From contig CAJYXJ010000027.1 of the NCBI GenBank assembly GCA_913778085.1, positions 1 through 64,000 on the forward strand: a stretch of DNA of 64,000 nucleotides, in the 5' to 3' direction. Below, piece by piece: positions 25,252 to 34,467 of this stretch. Under the pieces are notes generated by a model. That model saw only the letters and a program-made list of their open reading frames with translations. It was not told where the DNA came from and ran no database searches. The stretch comes from an uncultured Chryseobacterium sp. (GTDB lineage Bacteria; Bacteroidota; Bacteroidia; Flavobacteriales; Weeksellaceae). Each line of letters begins with the position of its first letter. Within the stretch, counting starts at the first letter, position 1. The position numbers were made by a program, and so were the translations under genes.

Positions 25252-26901
25252 TTATCCGATCAACTCCTTTGCCTGCGCCAGTGCCGCCTCCGTAATTTTG
25301 CTTCCGGAAAGCAGCTGGGCGATTTCGTTAAGCTTTTCTTTTTCGTTTAAAGGAATGATGGTGGACTGGGTTCTTCCGGCGACATCCTGTTTTATAACTT
25401 TATAGTTGTTGTTTCCTTTGGCAGCTACCTGTGCGAGGTGTGAAATTACGATCAGCTGCATATCGGCAGACATTTCACGCATCAGGTTTCCGATTTCCTC
25501 GGCTACTTTTCCTGAAACCCCGGTATCGATTTCATCTAAAATTAAGGTCGGCAGTTCATCGCTTTCGGCAATAATTTTCTTTACGGCCAGCATAACTCTT
25601 GATCTTTCCCCTCCGGAAATGGCCGTCTGAATCGGCTTTAATGGAAATCCGGAATTGGCCTGGAACAAAAGCTGGATGTTTTCCTTTCCAAACGGATTGA
25701 ACTCCTGGGCATCACGCAATTCGATATCCACTTTGGCCTTTTCAAGACCTAATTTTTTAAGCAAAGCCTCTGCTTTTTTAATAAATACCGGAACGCTCTT
25801 TTTTCTGTTTTTAGACAGCTTATCGGCTAAGACCTGCAGCGATTTTTCTTTTTTGGAAATGTTTTCTTCCGCTTCGGCAATCTGCGCTTCAAGATCGGAA
25901 GCACCCTGTTGCTCGCCTGCAAGCTGATCCCTTACTTCTCGAAGTTCTGTGATGTTGCCCACCCCATGCTTCAAGAATAAGGAATGAATCCGGTTGTTCA
26001 GTTCTGTGAGAAGGGCCAGGTTTTCAGGATTGACTTCTATCCTTTCCGCTTCGTCTTCAAGCTCGGCAATAATGTCTTTCAGTTCAACATAAGAGGTTTC
26101 CAGTCTTTCATGAAGTTCGGCAAAGCTCTGAGAAACCTCGGCAGTTTTCGCCAGCTTATTTTTAGCTTCATTAAAAAATGAAAAGATTCCTACTTCCTCC
26201 TGATGGAATCTTGATAAAACCTGTGCCAGGTTATCGGAAATCATTTCTGCATTTTCCTGGATCGACAGCTGGTTCTGAAGGTCTTCAAAATCCACGTTAT
26301 CCAGATGCAGATCCTCAAGTTCGTTCAGAAGAAAGGCTTTATAATCGCTTTCCTTATTGGCTTCCGAAAGCTGGGTCCGTAGTTTTTTAAGCTGTATGTT
26401 GAGGCTCTGGAAATCCGAAAATTCATTCTGGTACTCTTGTACGATATGCCTGTTTTCGGAAAGTCCGTCGATGATTTTAAACTGATATTCCGACGTAAAG
26501 AGATTGGACGTTTCAAACTGGGAATGGATATCGATCAGCTGGGAAGAAAGTTCCCGCAGAATATCCAGCGTCACCGGAACATCGTTGATGAACGCCCTGG
26601 ATTTTCCCGACGGCAGGATTTCCCTGCGAATGATTGTCTGATGTTCGTAATCGAGGTCGTTTTCAATGAAGAATTTCTTGAACTGGTTGTTCAGTGAAAA
26701 TTCGGTTTCCACAATACTTTTCTCCTGTGCTTTAGAGATGGATTTTACATCGGCCCGTTCTCCCAGGATCAGCCGCAGCGCACCCAGGATAATGGATTTT
26801 CCGGCACCGGTTTCCCCGGTAATCACCTGTAAACCATTGTGCAACGATACTTCCAGGGTATCGATCAGCGCGAAATTTTTAATGTAAATTCTCGAAAGCA
26901 T
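25252..26901 (-). CDS. recN: DNA repair protein RecN
   Basis: RecN is an SMC-like ATPase that holds DNA ends during double-strand-break repair. The 549 residues show Walker A GETGAGKSIILGA (about 30-42), a long central coiled coil (about 150-380), signature SGGERSRVMLA (about 425-435) and Walker B TLILDEIDTGVSG (about 451-463). The start MLSRIYIKNFALID is typical. In related genomes it follows porD; here a decayed gene separates the two. Confidence 0.96.
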   Translation of the reverse strand: MLSRIYIKNFALIDTLEVSLHNGLQVITGETGAGKSIILGALRLILGERADVKSISKAQEKSIVETEFSLNNQFKKFFIENDLDYEHQTIIRREILPSGKSRAFINDVPVTLDILRELSSQLIDIHSQFETSNLFTSEYQFKIIDGLSENRHIVQEYQNEFSDFQSLNIQLKKLRTQLSEANKESDYKAFLLNELEDLHLDNVDFEDLQNQLSIQENAEMISDNLAQVLSRFHQEEVGIFSFFNEAKNKLAKTAEVSQSFAELHERLETSYVELKDIIAELEDEAERIEVNPENLALLTELNNRIHSLFLKHGVGNITELREVRDQLAGEQQGASDLEAQIAEAEENISKKEKSLQVLADKLSKNRKKSVPVFIKKAEALLKKLGLEKAKVDIELRDAQEFNPFGKENIQLLFQANSGFPLKPIQTAISGGERSRVMLAVKKIIAESDELPTLILDEIDTGVSGKVAEEIGNLMREMSADMQLIVISHLAQVAAKGNNNYKVIKQDVAGRTQSTIIPLNEKEKLNEIAQLLSGSKITEAALAQAKELIG

Positions 26902-26976
26902 TGATTTTACCTAATATTAATTTAGCTGTAAAAATAAGTCTTTTTAACAAAAGGTTTACATCAAGTTTAAATGATT

Positions 26977-27463
26977 TTATTGTTTCGAGATATCAATTAG
27001 CAATTCATAAAAATTATGATACATAAACCCGAAACTTTCAGGGTTTTTGTAATTCTATAAGAAAACCGGAGAGTTGGTATCTTCTGCTTCTTTTTTAAAG
27101 CAGAGTAATCCCCAGTCTTCATAAATGGCAAACGGGATATATTCTTTATCAAATAAATATTCTCCAAGATAGGTTTCAAAAATGACTTCTCTTAAAGAAT
27201 ATCTCCAGATATAAACAGGATTTGAACAGAAAAACACATTTGATATCTGAAGTTCACAGAAATCCTATTTCTTTCTCAAACTCAATTAAATCTTCATCCG
27301 AAACTGTACTTTTTACCGGAACCTAATATTGCCATTCGTTTTCATCCTGAATAGGAGCCAACATTTCTGTTTCGATAATAAAAGGAAGCTGATTAAGCCC
27401 TTTTTCCAACCATTGATCCAGATGAGTCTCAAAAATCCGCTCAACGGTTTCTTTATCTGTCAT
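26977..27463 (-). pseudogene. Decayed SUKH (SMI1/KNR4)-like gene
   Basis: Pieces of one protein appear in different frames. First comes MTDKETVERIFETHLDQWLEKGL ... NEWQY, then an in-frame TAG, then VPVKSTVSDEDLIEFEKEIGF and another stop. A second frame gives VYIWRYSLREVIFETYLGEYLF ... FAIYEDWGLLCFKKE, and a third gives YKNPESFGFMYHNFYELLID. Laid end to end they make about 155 residues with the layout of SUKH-domain proteins, which often act as immunity proteins. At least one nonsense change and two frameshifts are needed, so it is inactive. Confidence 0.7.
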
Positions 27464-27474
27464 TTAGAAAACCC

Positions 27475-28383
27475 TTATTGTTTCCATTTGCTCCATTTCG
27501 CATCGGTATTTTTCGGCGAAAGAATAATCATTTCGTTTTTGAGATCACCCAAAACAATTCCGCCGTTGTTCCCGGAATTGAAAATATTGAAGATCTCATC
27601 CGCTTTCGTATCCATAAAAAGATTAAAGAAATAAGCCTGCTGGAAGGAGTTTTCATATTGTTTCAGCTGCATCAGAGCATCAAAGATCACTTTTTTGCCC
27701 TGAGCCTGGTCCTGGTTAAACAGGGTATCCAATCCGGCCCGGTGATAGGAATAGATGGTTGCACGCACCTGGCTCCAGTTTGGGCTCATGATCTCTTTGA
27801 TCAGAATTGAGCGGCTTCGCGGTTCATTGATCTGCTTCCAGCCATCGTATGTATTCTGGGATTCCCCATTCTGGGCAATCTGTTGGGCTTTCTGGAACCA
27901 TTCCGTTCCGGACATCGACTGAAAACTGTCTGCATCCAGCCCCAAAATCACGTATACGTAAAAACTGATGACATCGATGAGGTTTTTTCCTGAAAACTGC
28001 CTTTCATTGAAAATAAGGTTTTCGTTTTCTACGTAATCAAAAGAAAACCGGTTATCCTGAGCATTGAGCAGCGGCGACTCATAAGTGGTGTTGAATACAG
28101 GACGGACTGCCTGTACCACAATTTTTCCCCTGAAACGGTTTCCGTCTCTCTCGGTAATGACAATGGCAAAATTGGATTTTATTTTTTCGTAATTCTGCAG
28201 CCTTCTTCCCGTCCAGCTTGTATTGTTGATGAAATCCCGAAGACTTTTCTCCAACGCTTTATAGGCCGACTGGTTACTTCCTCCTATCTGCTGGGAGTTT
28301 ACCTGTACCGTAGCCAGCAGTTCCTGGGAAAACCCGAGACTGAATATGAAGAGCAGTAAAAATATGCTTAAAATTTTTTTCAT
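27475..28383 (-). CDS. porD: Type IX secretion protein PorD (DUF4835)
   Basis: The 302-residue exported protein has a signal peptide (about 1-19, ending GFSQ). The mature part begins LLATVQVNSQQIGGSNQSAYKALEKSL, the DUF4835 hallmark. PorD is a periplasmic or outer-membrane-associated part of the type IX secretion/gliding apparatus. It follows coaBC, the usual neighbour in Bacteroidota, which supports the call. It points to type IX protein export in this organism. Confidence 0.9.
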   Translation of the reverse strand: MKKILSIFLLLFIFSLGFSQELLATVQVNSQQIGGSNQSAYKALEKSLRDFINNTSWTGRRLQNYEKIKSNFAIVITERDGNRFRGKIVVQAVRPVFNTTYESPLLNAQDNRFSFDYVENENLIFNERQFSGKNLIDVISFYVYVILGLDADSFQSMSGTEWFQKAQQIAQNGESQNTYDGWKQINEPRSRSILIKEIMSPNWSQVRATIYSYHRAGLDTLFNQDQAQGKKVIFDALMQLKQYENSFQQAYFFNLFMDTKADEIFNIFNSGNNGGIVLGDLKNEMIILSPKNTDAKWSKWKQ

Positions 28384-28419
28384 TTTCTATTAAAAATTGA
28401 GAACGGAAATTTATTAAAT

Positions 28420-29625
28420 TTATTTTAAAAGTTGAAATTCAATGAAATCCAAAATATCCCTGGCCACATCATCTTTAGATTTCAATGCAAATTCTTTTTT
28501 TTCCGTACGGGTAAATATTTTTATTTTATTGGTATCGTTTTTAAAACCGGCACCTTCGTCACGAAGCGAGTTCAGCACGATCATATCAAGATTCTTCTTT
28601 TCGAGCTTGGCTTTGGCATTTTCCTCTTCATTCTGGGTCTCCAGGGCAAATCCCACTAAAAACTGATGGCTTTTCTTTTCGCCCATCGTTTTGAGAATAT
28701 CAGGATTTTTAACCAGCTCGATCGTCAGATGATCATCGCTTTTTTTTATTTTTTCTTTAGCCACTTCCTTCGGGGCATAATCCGCAACAGCCGCACTGGC
28801 GATTCCGATGTCCGCTTGATCATAAAATTCAAAAACTTTATTCAGCATTTCCTTTGCGGAGGTCACTTGATACAGGTCGATATTTTTGTCCTGAATGGTT
28901 TGGGCAGTGGGTCCGGAAATCAGAATAACCTTCGCTCCTCTTTCCGAGGCTTCTTCCGCTATGGAAAAGCCCATTTTTCCTGAGGAGTGATTTCCGATAA
29001 AACGTACGGGATCAATGGCTTCATAAGTGGGACCAGCTGTGATCAGTACCGTTTTTCCTTTCAGTGTTTCTTCTTTTGGATTGGCACTAAAAAAGCTTTC
29101 AATCGCTGTTGCGATGGTTTCCGGTTCCGCCATTCTTCCCTTCCCGACCAGCCCGCTTGCGAGTTCACCGTTTTCCGCCGGAATAACGATATGGCCGTAG
29201 CTTTCCGCCAGTTCCAGGTTTTTTGTAGTGGAAGGATGCACATACATATCCAGATCCATAGCCGGAGCAATAAATACAGGACATTTCGCCGACATATAGG
29301 TAGCGATCAGCAGATTGTCACAGATACCGTGAACCATCTTGGATAAGGTGGATGCCGTACAAGGCGCCACTACCATTACGTCTGCCCATAAAGCCATATC
29401 CACATGGCTGTTCCAGGATCCGTTATCACCATAAAAATCTGAATAAACAGGATTTTTAGACAAGGTAGAAATACTCAGCTTCGTCACGAAGTTCTCGGCA
29501 TCAGGCGTCATAATTACCTGAACCTCCGCTCCTTTTTTGATAAAATCTCTGATCAGAAAATGAATTTTATATGCTGCAATTCCTCCGGAAATCGCGATGA
29601 GAATTTTTTTACCGGAAAGGTCCAT
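28420..29625 (-). CDS. coaBC: Bifunctional phosphopantothenoylcysteine decarboxylase / synthase
   Basis: The enzyme couples phosphopantothenate with cysteine (CoaB, C-terminal) and decarboxylates the product to phosphopantetheine (CoaC, N-terminal) in coenzyme A synthesis. The 401 residues show the flavin decarboxylase half with GGIAAYK, SHVDMALWADVMVVAPCTAST and the active-site ICDNLL segment. The synthase half starts near 188 with ITAGPTYEAIDPVRFIGNHSSGKMG and AAVADYAP. It is co-oriented with porD, 36 bases upstream of it. Confidence 0.97.
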   Translation of the reverse strand: MDLSGKKILIAISGGIAAYKIHFLIRDFIKKGAEVQVIMTPDAENFVTKLSISTLSKNPVYSDFYGDNGSWNSHVDMALWADVMVVAPCTASTLSKMVHGICDNLLIATYMSAKCPVFIAPAMDLDMYVHPSTTKNLELAESYGHIVIPAENGELASGLVGKGRMAEPETIATAIESFFSANPKEETLKGKTVLITAGPTYEAIDPVRFIGNHSSGKMGFSIAEEASERGAKVILISGPTAQTIQDKNIDLYQVTSAKEMLNKVFEFYDQADIGIASAAVADYAPKEVAKEKIKKSDDHLTIELVKNPDILKTMGEKKSHQFLVGFALETQNEEENAKAKLEKKNLDMIVLNSLRDEGAGFKNDTNKIKIFTRTEKKEFALKSKDDVARDILDFIEFQLLK

Positions 29626-29725
29626 TCCAATTTTAATTTTAAGAATACTAAATTACTTATTTTTCATGTAATACATCCAAAAACTCTGATTAAACTGCCT
29701 CTCATTTTCTGCCTGACAAAATATA

Positions 29726-30685
29726 CTACCGGATGATCCGATGAAGGCTGTCTGCCAGTTTTTTGGTAAATAAAGTAGCGCCGTCTCTATTAAGATGGCC
29801 GTTATCATAAGCATTTCTGTTGGTATAAAATTCACTGAATGCCGTACGGGACGAAAAATCCAGGATTCTCGCATCCGGAATTGCCCTGACATCTGATAAA
29901 TCGGTCGGCGTAGAAAATGGAGGAAGGACAAGAAATAGTTTGATCTTTTTTCTCCGACAATCTTCTGCCAAAAGCCTGAGCTCGGAAACCAGAGCCGGAT
30001 TCAGTTTCTTTTTCGGGCCTTTTTCAGCATCGATGCGGTTTTTATAGATCAGCCTGGTATCTTTAAGATAAACCGCCCGTGCTTTCCTTACGCTTACCAG
30101 GTTCTTGTAATCTTTTTCCAAAGGAAAATAACCGTTGTTATAATCGGTAAATTCATTAACGGTTTTGTCCCGCTGACCTAATTTTTTAAAGTAAAAAATA
30201 TTGGCAAACCAATGGGAAACCGTCAAAAAGGAAGAATTCCAGTCTTTATTATGAGCAAAATATTTAAGCTCGAAGTTTACGGTAGGAAGATCGTGGCAGT
30301 ACAAAAACTTTTCTGTATAGGCATTGATATCAAACGGCTGTACATCCTGAATTTCAAAAAACAGGTATTTAATATTTTTATGAAGATCCGTATGCCGGTA
30401 TTCGTACATACTTTCAGAAAAAAAGGTTCCTCCGCTTGCCATGTTGTAGGCCTTTACTTTATGCATTGTCGCAGAATCCAGCAATCCCGTATTTACCTGG
30501 CGGTACATTCTGCTGCTGCCGAAGACCAATGCATTGTATCCTGCGCCGTGCTTATCGTAATAATTGACTTTCTGCCTGATAAAATATTCGCCGTAAAGCT
30601 TATACTTTTTAACGGATGCCAAACCGTAACCTATCAGGAAAAGGAAAAGCAGCCAGCATGTTATTTTAATGATAAATTTTTTCAT
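29726..30685 (-). CDS. SGNH-hydrolase-like membrane-anchored protein
   Basis: I start at 30685 (MKKFIIKITC), one base after the stop of the MBOAT gene; the frame is open to 30712. The 319-residue product has one N-terminal membrane anchor and a periplasmic domain. It carries the block-I serine in LVFGSSRMYRQ (about residue 57), a MASGG turn near 83, and a C-terminal DNGHLNRDGA motif (about 300) equivalent to the DxxH of SGNH/AlgJ-type acetyl handling proteins. With the MBOAT protein it probably moves acyl groups, likely acetyl, to an envelope polysaccharide. The substrate is unknown. Confidence 0.82.
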   Translation of the reverse strand: MKKFIIKITCWLLFLFLIGYGLASVKKYKLYGEYFIRQKVNYYDKHGAGYNALVFGSSRMYRQVNTGLLDSATMHKVKAYNMASGGTFFSESMYEYRHTDLHKNIKYLFFEIQDVQPFDINAYTEKFLYCHDLPTVNFELKYFAHNKDWNSSFLTVSHWFANIFYFKKLGQRDKTVNEFTDYNNGYFPLEKDYKNLVSVRKARAVYLKDTRLIYKNRIDAEKGPKKKLNPALVSELRLLAEDCRRKKIKLFLVLPPFSTPTDLSDVRAIPDARILDFSSRTAFSEFYTNRNAYDNGHLNRDGATLFTKKLADSLHRIIR

Positions 30686-30686
30686 T

Positions 30687-32120
30687 TTAAAACTGGAAAT
30701 AAATGAATTCATTACTGCCGAAATTGGCGTAACGCAGGATGATAAAAATGATTACCAGATACAAACCTCTCCGCAGCCACGGATTGTATTCCCGGATTTC
30801 CAGCCCATGGAACTTCCGGCGGTTCAGCCATTCGATAATCATCATGACGGCTACAAAAGCCAGTACTTTATACGGTATCGGATTAGGTAATGACAGTAAG
30901 GTTTTGCCAAATAATCTTTTTATATAAAGAATAGCCTGTAAGACACTTTCCGCACGGAAAAAGACCCAGGCAAGGCAGACAAGGGAAAATGTAATGAGGA
31001 TCTGAAAGATTTCCCGGAACGAAGGAACCAGCCTGTTCATCGCAACCACCTCCAGGTTCTCACGGTTTTTGCCGAATACGAGCAGTGGTAAAAAATAGAC
31101 GGCATTTAACCCGCCCCAGATCACAAAAGTCCAGTTGGCCCCATGCCAGAAACCGCTGACGAGAAAGATAATGAAGGTATTCCGTATTTTCATCAGCATA
31201 CCGCCTTTGCTGCCTCCCAGAGGAATGTACAGATAATCCCGGAACCAGGTGGACAGGGAAATGTGCCATCTTCTCCAGAATTCGGCAATATCCCGTGAAA
31301 AATACGGGAAGGAAAAGTTTTTAAGAAGCTCAATACCAAACAGGCGCGATACGCCCAATGCAATATCCGAATACCCTGAAAAATCACCGTAAATCTGAAA
31401 GGCAAACAAAACGGCGCCGAGGGCAAGGTTGCTGCTGCTTTCCGTCTGATAATGGGTAAAAATTTCATTTACGATCGGTGCACAGTTATCTGCAATTACA
31501 ATTTTTTTGAAAAATCCCCACAGGATCTGCCGCATCCCGTCTGCCGCCTGGTCATAACTGAAGACCCTTTTTTTCTGGATCTGCGGAAGAAGATGGGTTG
31601 CCCTCTCAATTGGACCGGCCACCAACAATGGGAAGTAACTTACGAATACGGCGTAGTCGACCGCATTTCTCTCTGCCGGAATTCTTTTTTTATAGATATC
31701 GATGATGTAGGAAAGTCCGTGGAAGGTGTAGAAGGAGATTCCGATTGGCAGTACGATATGCAGGAGCACAATATTAACGTGGAAACCAAACCCCTGAAGA
31801 AGCTCTGAAAAGCTTTCTGCAAAAAAGTTGTAATATTTAAAGAAACCCAGGAAACCGAGATTGATGCCAATACTTAAAGTAAGCCAGAATTTTGCTGTGT
31901 TCCGTGTTTTGCTTTTTTCGATCTGTATCCCGGATAAAAAATCCAGCGCAATGGAAAACATCAGAAGAAGAAGGAATCTCCAATCCCAGCATGCATAAAA
32001 GTAAAGACTGGCGACCAGCAGAAGGATGTTCTGGTATTTGTATTTTTTATTGAAAAAAAACCAATATAGGATGAAGACTACCGGTAAAAACAGCAAAAAG
32101 CTTATTGAATTGAACAGCAC
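30687..32120 (-). CDS. MBOAT family O-acyltransferase (AlgI/DltB-like)
   Basis: The 477-residue polytopic protein has about eleven membrane helices. It carries the MBOAT core GDFSGYSDIALG, RRWHISLSTWFRDYLYIPLGGSK and the catalytic histidine in SGFWHGANWTFVIWG (about residue 325). Such proteins pass acyl groups across the inner membrane to polysaccharide acceptors, working with an SGNH partner, here the next gene downstream. The pair is set off from rpoZ by a terminator, so it is a separate unit within the bamD-rpoZ-coaBC-porD block. Confidence 0.93.
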   Translation of the reverse strand: MLFNSISFLLFLPVVFILYWFFFNKKYKYQNILLLVASLYFYACWDWRFLLLLMFSIALDFLSGIQIEKSKTRNTAKFWLTLSIGINLGFLGFFKYYNFFAESFSELLQGFGFHVNIVLLHIVLPIGISFYTFHGLSYIIDIYKKRIPAERNAVDYAVFVSYFPLLVAGPIERATHLLPQIQKKRVFSYDQAADGMRQILWGFFKKIVIADNCAPIVNEIFTHYQTESSSNLALGAVLFAFQIYGDFSGYSDIALGVSRLFGIELLKNFSFPYFSRDIAEFWRRWHISLSTWFRDYLYIPLGGSKGGMLMKIRNTFIIFLVSGFWHGANWTFVIWGGLNAVYFLPLLVFGKNRENLEVVAMNRLVPSFREIFQILITFSLVCLAWVFFRAESVLQAILYIKRLFGKTLLSLPNPIPYKVLAFVAVMMIIEWLNRRKFHGLEIREYNPWLRRGLYLVIIFIILRYANFGSNEFIYFQF

Positions 32121-32186
32121 GATATTCCGTTAAAATATTACGCCGTAAAAGTAATAAAAATAAACCCCTGTTTTTATATTAAAAAA

Positions 32187-32225
32187 AACATTCTGCAAAA
32201 CATATGCTTTACAGAATGTTTTCCT
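32187..32225 (-). terminator. Terminator after rpoZ
   Basis: AACATTCTG (32187-32195) pairs with CAGAATGTT (32212-32220). On the minus strand a run of eight T-equivalents follows, so it ends the bamD-rpoZ transcript before the MBOAT gene. Confidence 0.75.
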
Positions 32226-32275
32226 ATCATTTATGATGACCTATTTAAAAATATGCACCATAATAAGAGATGTAA

Positions 32276-32599
32276 TTATTTTCTTTCTTCAGTTTTTCTG
32301 AAATACACATCATCGTTCAGCCATTCTTCAATTGCAATAGAAGTCGGCTTAGGAAGTTTTTCATAATGTTTGGAGATTTCAATCTGCTCTCTGTTTTCAA
32401 AAACTTCTTCCAATGTGGAATTGTGCACAGCAAATTCGTCAAGCTTATTGTGAAGTTCCGTACGGATTTCTGCATTGATCTGCTCTGCTCTTTTTCCCAT
32501 GATAACAATCGCTTCGTAGATTGAGCCTACTTTGTCTTCAATCTTATCTTTGTCGTACGTAATCGTATTTACTTCTGCTTTTGTATCTTTTACACTCAT
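32276..32599 (-). CDS. rpoZ: RNA polymerase omega subunit
   Basis: The 107-residue protein has the Bacteroidota omega layout, with NTITYDKDKIEDKVGSIYEAIVIMGKRAEQINAEIRTEL. The GSIYEA..I..KRA..I core is the part that wraps the beta-prime C terminus. It assists assembly of RNA polymerase. It lies 42 bases after bamD and has its own TAAATTTG box, so it may be expressed both with bamD and alone. Confidence 0.9.
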   Translation of the reverse strand: MSVKDTKAEVNTITYDKDKIEDKVGSIYEAIVIMGKRAEQINAEIRTELHNKLDEFAVHNSTLEEVFENREQIEISKHYEKLPKPTSIAIEEWLNDDVYFRKTEERK

Positions 32600-32629
32600 T
32601 TTGAGAATATTATTTTTTATTTAAGTTCG

Positions 32630-32637
32630 CAAATTTA
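32630..32637 (-). promoter_or_regulatory. -7 promoter element of rpoZ
   Basis: Reads TAAATTTG on the minus strand, about 30 bases before the rpoZ start, in the short gap after bamD. Confidence 0.5.
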
Positions 32638-32641
32638 CGAA

Positions 32642-33637
32642 TTATCTTTGAATTTTGAAAGTCGCTGCCGGCGGAGGGGTATTTATAGCTGCACTGTCCC
32701 TCTGGATCTGCATTGCTTTCTTCTCGGCTTCTACCTGATCTTTTACCTGCTGCTCGGTTTTAGCCTTCTCTGCGTTCTGGGCTTCAAGCCTTTTCTGCTT
32801 CTCTGTTAAAGCAGCAATTCTCGCTTCGGTATTCTTTTTTACCACTACGAAATCTTTCTTTTCCTTTTCAAGTTTTTCCCTGAGGTCTAAAGCGGTTTTG
32901 GCCACTTCGGTATTCGGCATTTCTTTTTCTATCTGCCTGGTGAAAGCCAAAGCGCTTTCGATACGTTCGTCTTTAAGGTCATAAACAGATTTGGTGGCAA
33001 GTTCGTAACGTGATTTTACGATATAATCATAGATCTGCGGACGAAGCTTTGTGCTTGGAAAATCTTCAAGCACATTTTCAAAGGCTACATTGGACGCTTT
33101 GTATTCACCCATTTTGTAATACTGCTTTGCATTTTCATATGCTTTGAATTCAAGCTTATAAGACAGTTCATCAATAAGGGTGCTGATATTTTTGGACCTT
33201 TCCGAAGTCGGATAGTTATTCAGGAAGTCCTGAAGCTCATTGATTGCGGTCTGTGTAGTAGACTGGTCCAGGTTGTAATCCATCGATCCTTCATAATAAC
33301 ATAAAGCCGACATATAAGCTGCCTCTTCTTTTCTTTTATCCTGAGGGAAGCTGATGGCAAAATTCTTAAACTGATTTCCCGCCAGCCTGTAGTTTTTATC
33401 GTAGTAATTTGCATATGCGGAATTGAAAACCACATTGGGTGCATCATCCGTTCCCGCCACCAGGTTGGGAAGCCTGTCGTAAAGTGCCAAAGCATTTTTC
33501 CACTTCTTTTTAGCAAAGTTTTCATTGGCCGTCTTCAGGATAAGATTCTTATCCGCACTTCTCATTGCCCTTTCCTGTTTACTGACACAAGATGCCACTA
33601 CCGCTACAGCAAAAATACCTAAAATATATTTTTTCAT
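32642..33637 (-). CDS. bamD: Outer-membrane assembly lipoprotein BamD
   Basis: BamD is the TPR lipoprotein of the beta-barrel assembly machine. A lipoprotein signal (MKKYILGIFAVAVVASC) has the lipid-modified Cys at residue 17. TPR-like helical repeats cover about 35-240 (YDRLPNL, AYMSALCYYEGS, ELQDFLNNYPTSERS, FENVLEDFPSTKLR). A charged coiled coil (about 255-320) and a short PPPAA tail follow, making it longer than the E. coli protein. It is the first gene before rpoZ. Confidence 0.93.
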   Translation of the reverse strand: MKKYILGIFAVAVVASCVSKQERAMRSADKNLILKTANENFAKKKWKNALALYDRLPNLVAGTDDAPNVVFNSAYANYYDKNYRLAGNQFKNFAISFPQDKRKEEAAYMSALCYYEGSMDYNLDQSTTQTAINELQDFLNNYPTSERSKNISTLIDELSYKLEFKAYENAKQYYKMGEYKASNVAFENVLEDFPSTKLRPQIYDYIVKSRYELATKSVYDLKDERIESALAFTRQIEKEMPNTEVAKTALDLREKLEKEKKDFVVVKKNTEARIAALTEKQKRLEAQNAEKAKTEQQVKDQVEAEKKAMQIQRDSAAINTPPPAATFKIQR

Positions 33638-33685
33638 ATAAAAAATTCAACCGTTTTCGGATTACACAGCCGATTTACTAATTTG

Positions 33686-33693
33686 CAAAAATA
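33686..33693 (-). promoter_or_regulatory. -7 promoter element of bamD
   Basis: Reads TATTTTTG on the minus strand, about 48 bases before the bamD start. Confidence 0.5.
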
Positions 33694-33740
33694 TAACTTT
33701 TTTGTCAATAGATTTTTTTTTATGATTATTTAACGTAAAT

Positions 33741-34370
33741 TTAGTCGGCAGCGTATCCTAAAATAGCAAAAACACTCATAAGAAGATTCATCCTTACTTT
33801 CTTCTCCGCTTCCTTGGCATAGGTTTCGTCATTTTTGTTTGGAACATACAATTCGTAAAAATTCCGGTTTCGGATCACAAACAACGTAGAGCCTATAATG
33901 GTGGTAAGCACATCTTCCGGCTTAGGCGTAAAGGTAAATACCCCGGATGCCACGCCTTTTTTAATGACTTCATCAAGCTTTTTAACGAACAGCTGATAAA
34001 AATCCATCAATTCATCCTTTACATTATCGGTATGACGGAGCTCCTGGGTTACAAAGCCGTGGAAATAATTGTATTTGAATAACTGGCCAACGATATACTT
34101 GATCATTTCCTTCATCTGCATTTCCGGCTTGCCGTCTTTAATGGTATCGGCAAATCCTGAAAAGTTCTCCCTGGTTTTCAGCACCCGGTACTGATACAGG
34201 TAAGACATCATTTTTTCTTTAGAACCGAAGTAATAGGAAATCATGGCGACATTAATATTGGCCTTGGAACAAATATCCCTTACGGACGTGCCTTCATAGC
34301 CTTTTTTTGCAATCAGCTCTTCGGCAATATCTAAAATGTGGATTTGTTTTTCTGTAAATTTTTTCTTCAT
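33741..34370 (-). CDS. TetR family regulator
   Basis: The 209-residue protein has an N-terminal TetR helix-turn-helix (about 5-55: QIHILDIAEELIAKKGYEGTSVRDICSKANINVAMISYYFGSKEKM) and a helical ligand-binding domain similar to those of fatty-acid or efflux regulators. It is divergent from tatD. A short inverted repeat between the two genes abuts its own -7 box, which suggests self-repression. Confidence 0.93.
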   Translation of the reverse strand: MKKKFTEKQIHILDIAEELIAKKGYEGTSVRDICSKANINVAMISYYFGSKEKMMSYLYQYRVLKTRENFSGFADTIKDGKPEMQMKEMIKYIVGQLFKYNYFHGFVTQELRHTDNVKDELMDFYQLFVKKLDEVIKKGVASGVFTFTPKPEDVLTTIIGSTLFVIRNRNFYELYVPNKNDETYAKEAEKKVRMNLLMSVFAILGYAAD

Positions 34371-34404
34371 ACATGCACTTTAAGTAAAGTTAAGGAATTT
34401 TTAA

Positions 34405-34412
34405 CAAATTTA
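34405..34412 (-). promoter_or_regulatory. -7 promoter element of tetR
   Basis: Reads TAAATTTG on the minus strand, 35 bases before the tetR start. Confidence 0.55.
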
Positions 34413-34413
34413 T

Positions 34414-34425
34414 AAACGTTCGTTT
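34414..34425. promoter_or_regulatory. Candidate TetR operator
   Basis: AAACG-TT-CGTTT is an inverted repeat lying directly upstream of the tetR -7 box, in the spacer where the polymerase binds. It is also about 30 bases upstream of the tatD -7 box. Confidence 0.55.
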
Positions 34426-34456
34426 AAGAAATTTATATTAAATCTTAAATTAATGG

Positions 34457-34464
34457 TATTTTTG
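34457..34464 (+). promoter_or_regulatory. -7 promoter element of tatD (TATTTTTG)
   Basis: The box ends three bases before ATG 34468, so the transcript would start at or within a few bases of the start codon. It rules out the earlier in-frame start at 34453. Confidence 0.55.
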
Positions 34465-34467
34465 GGA

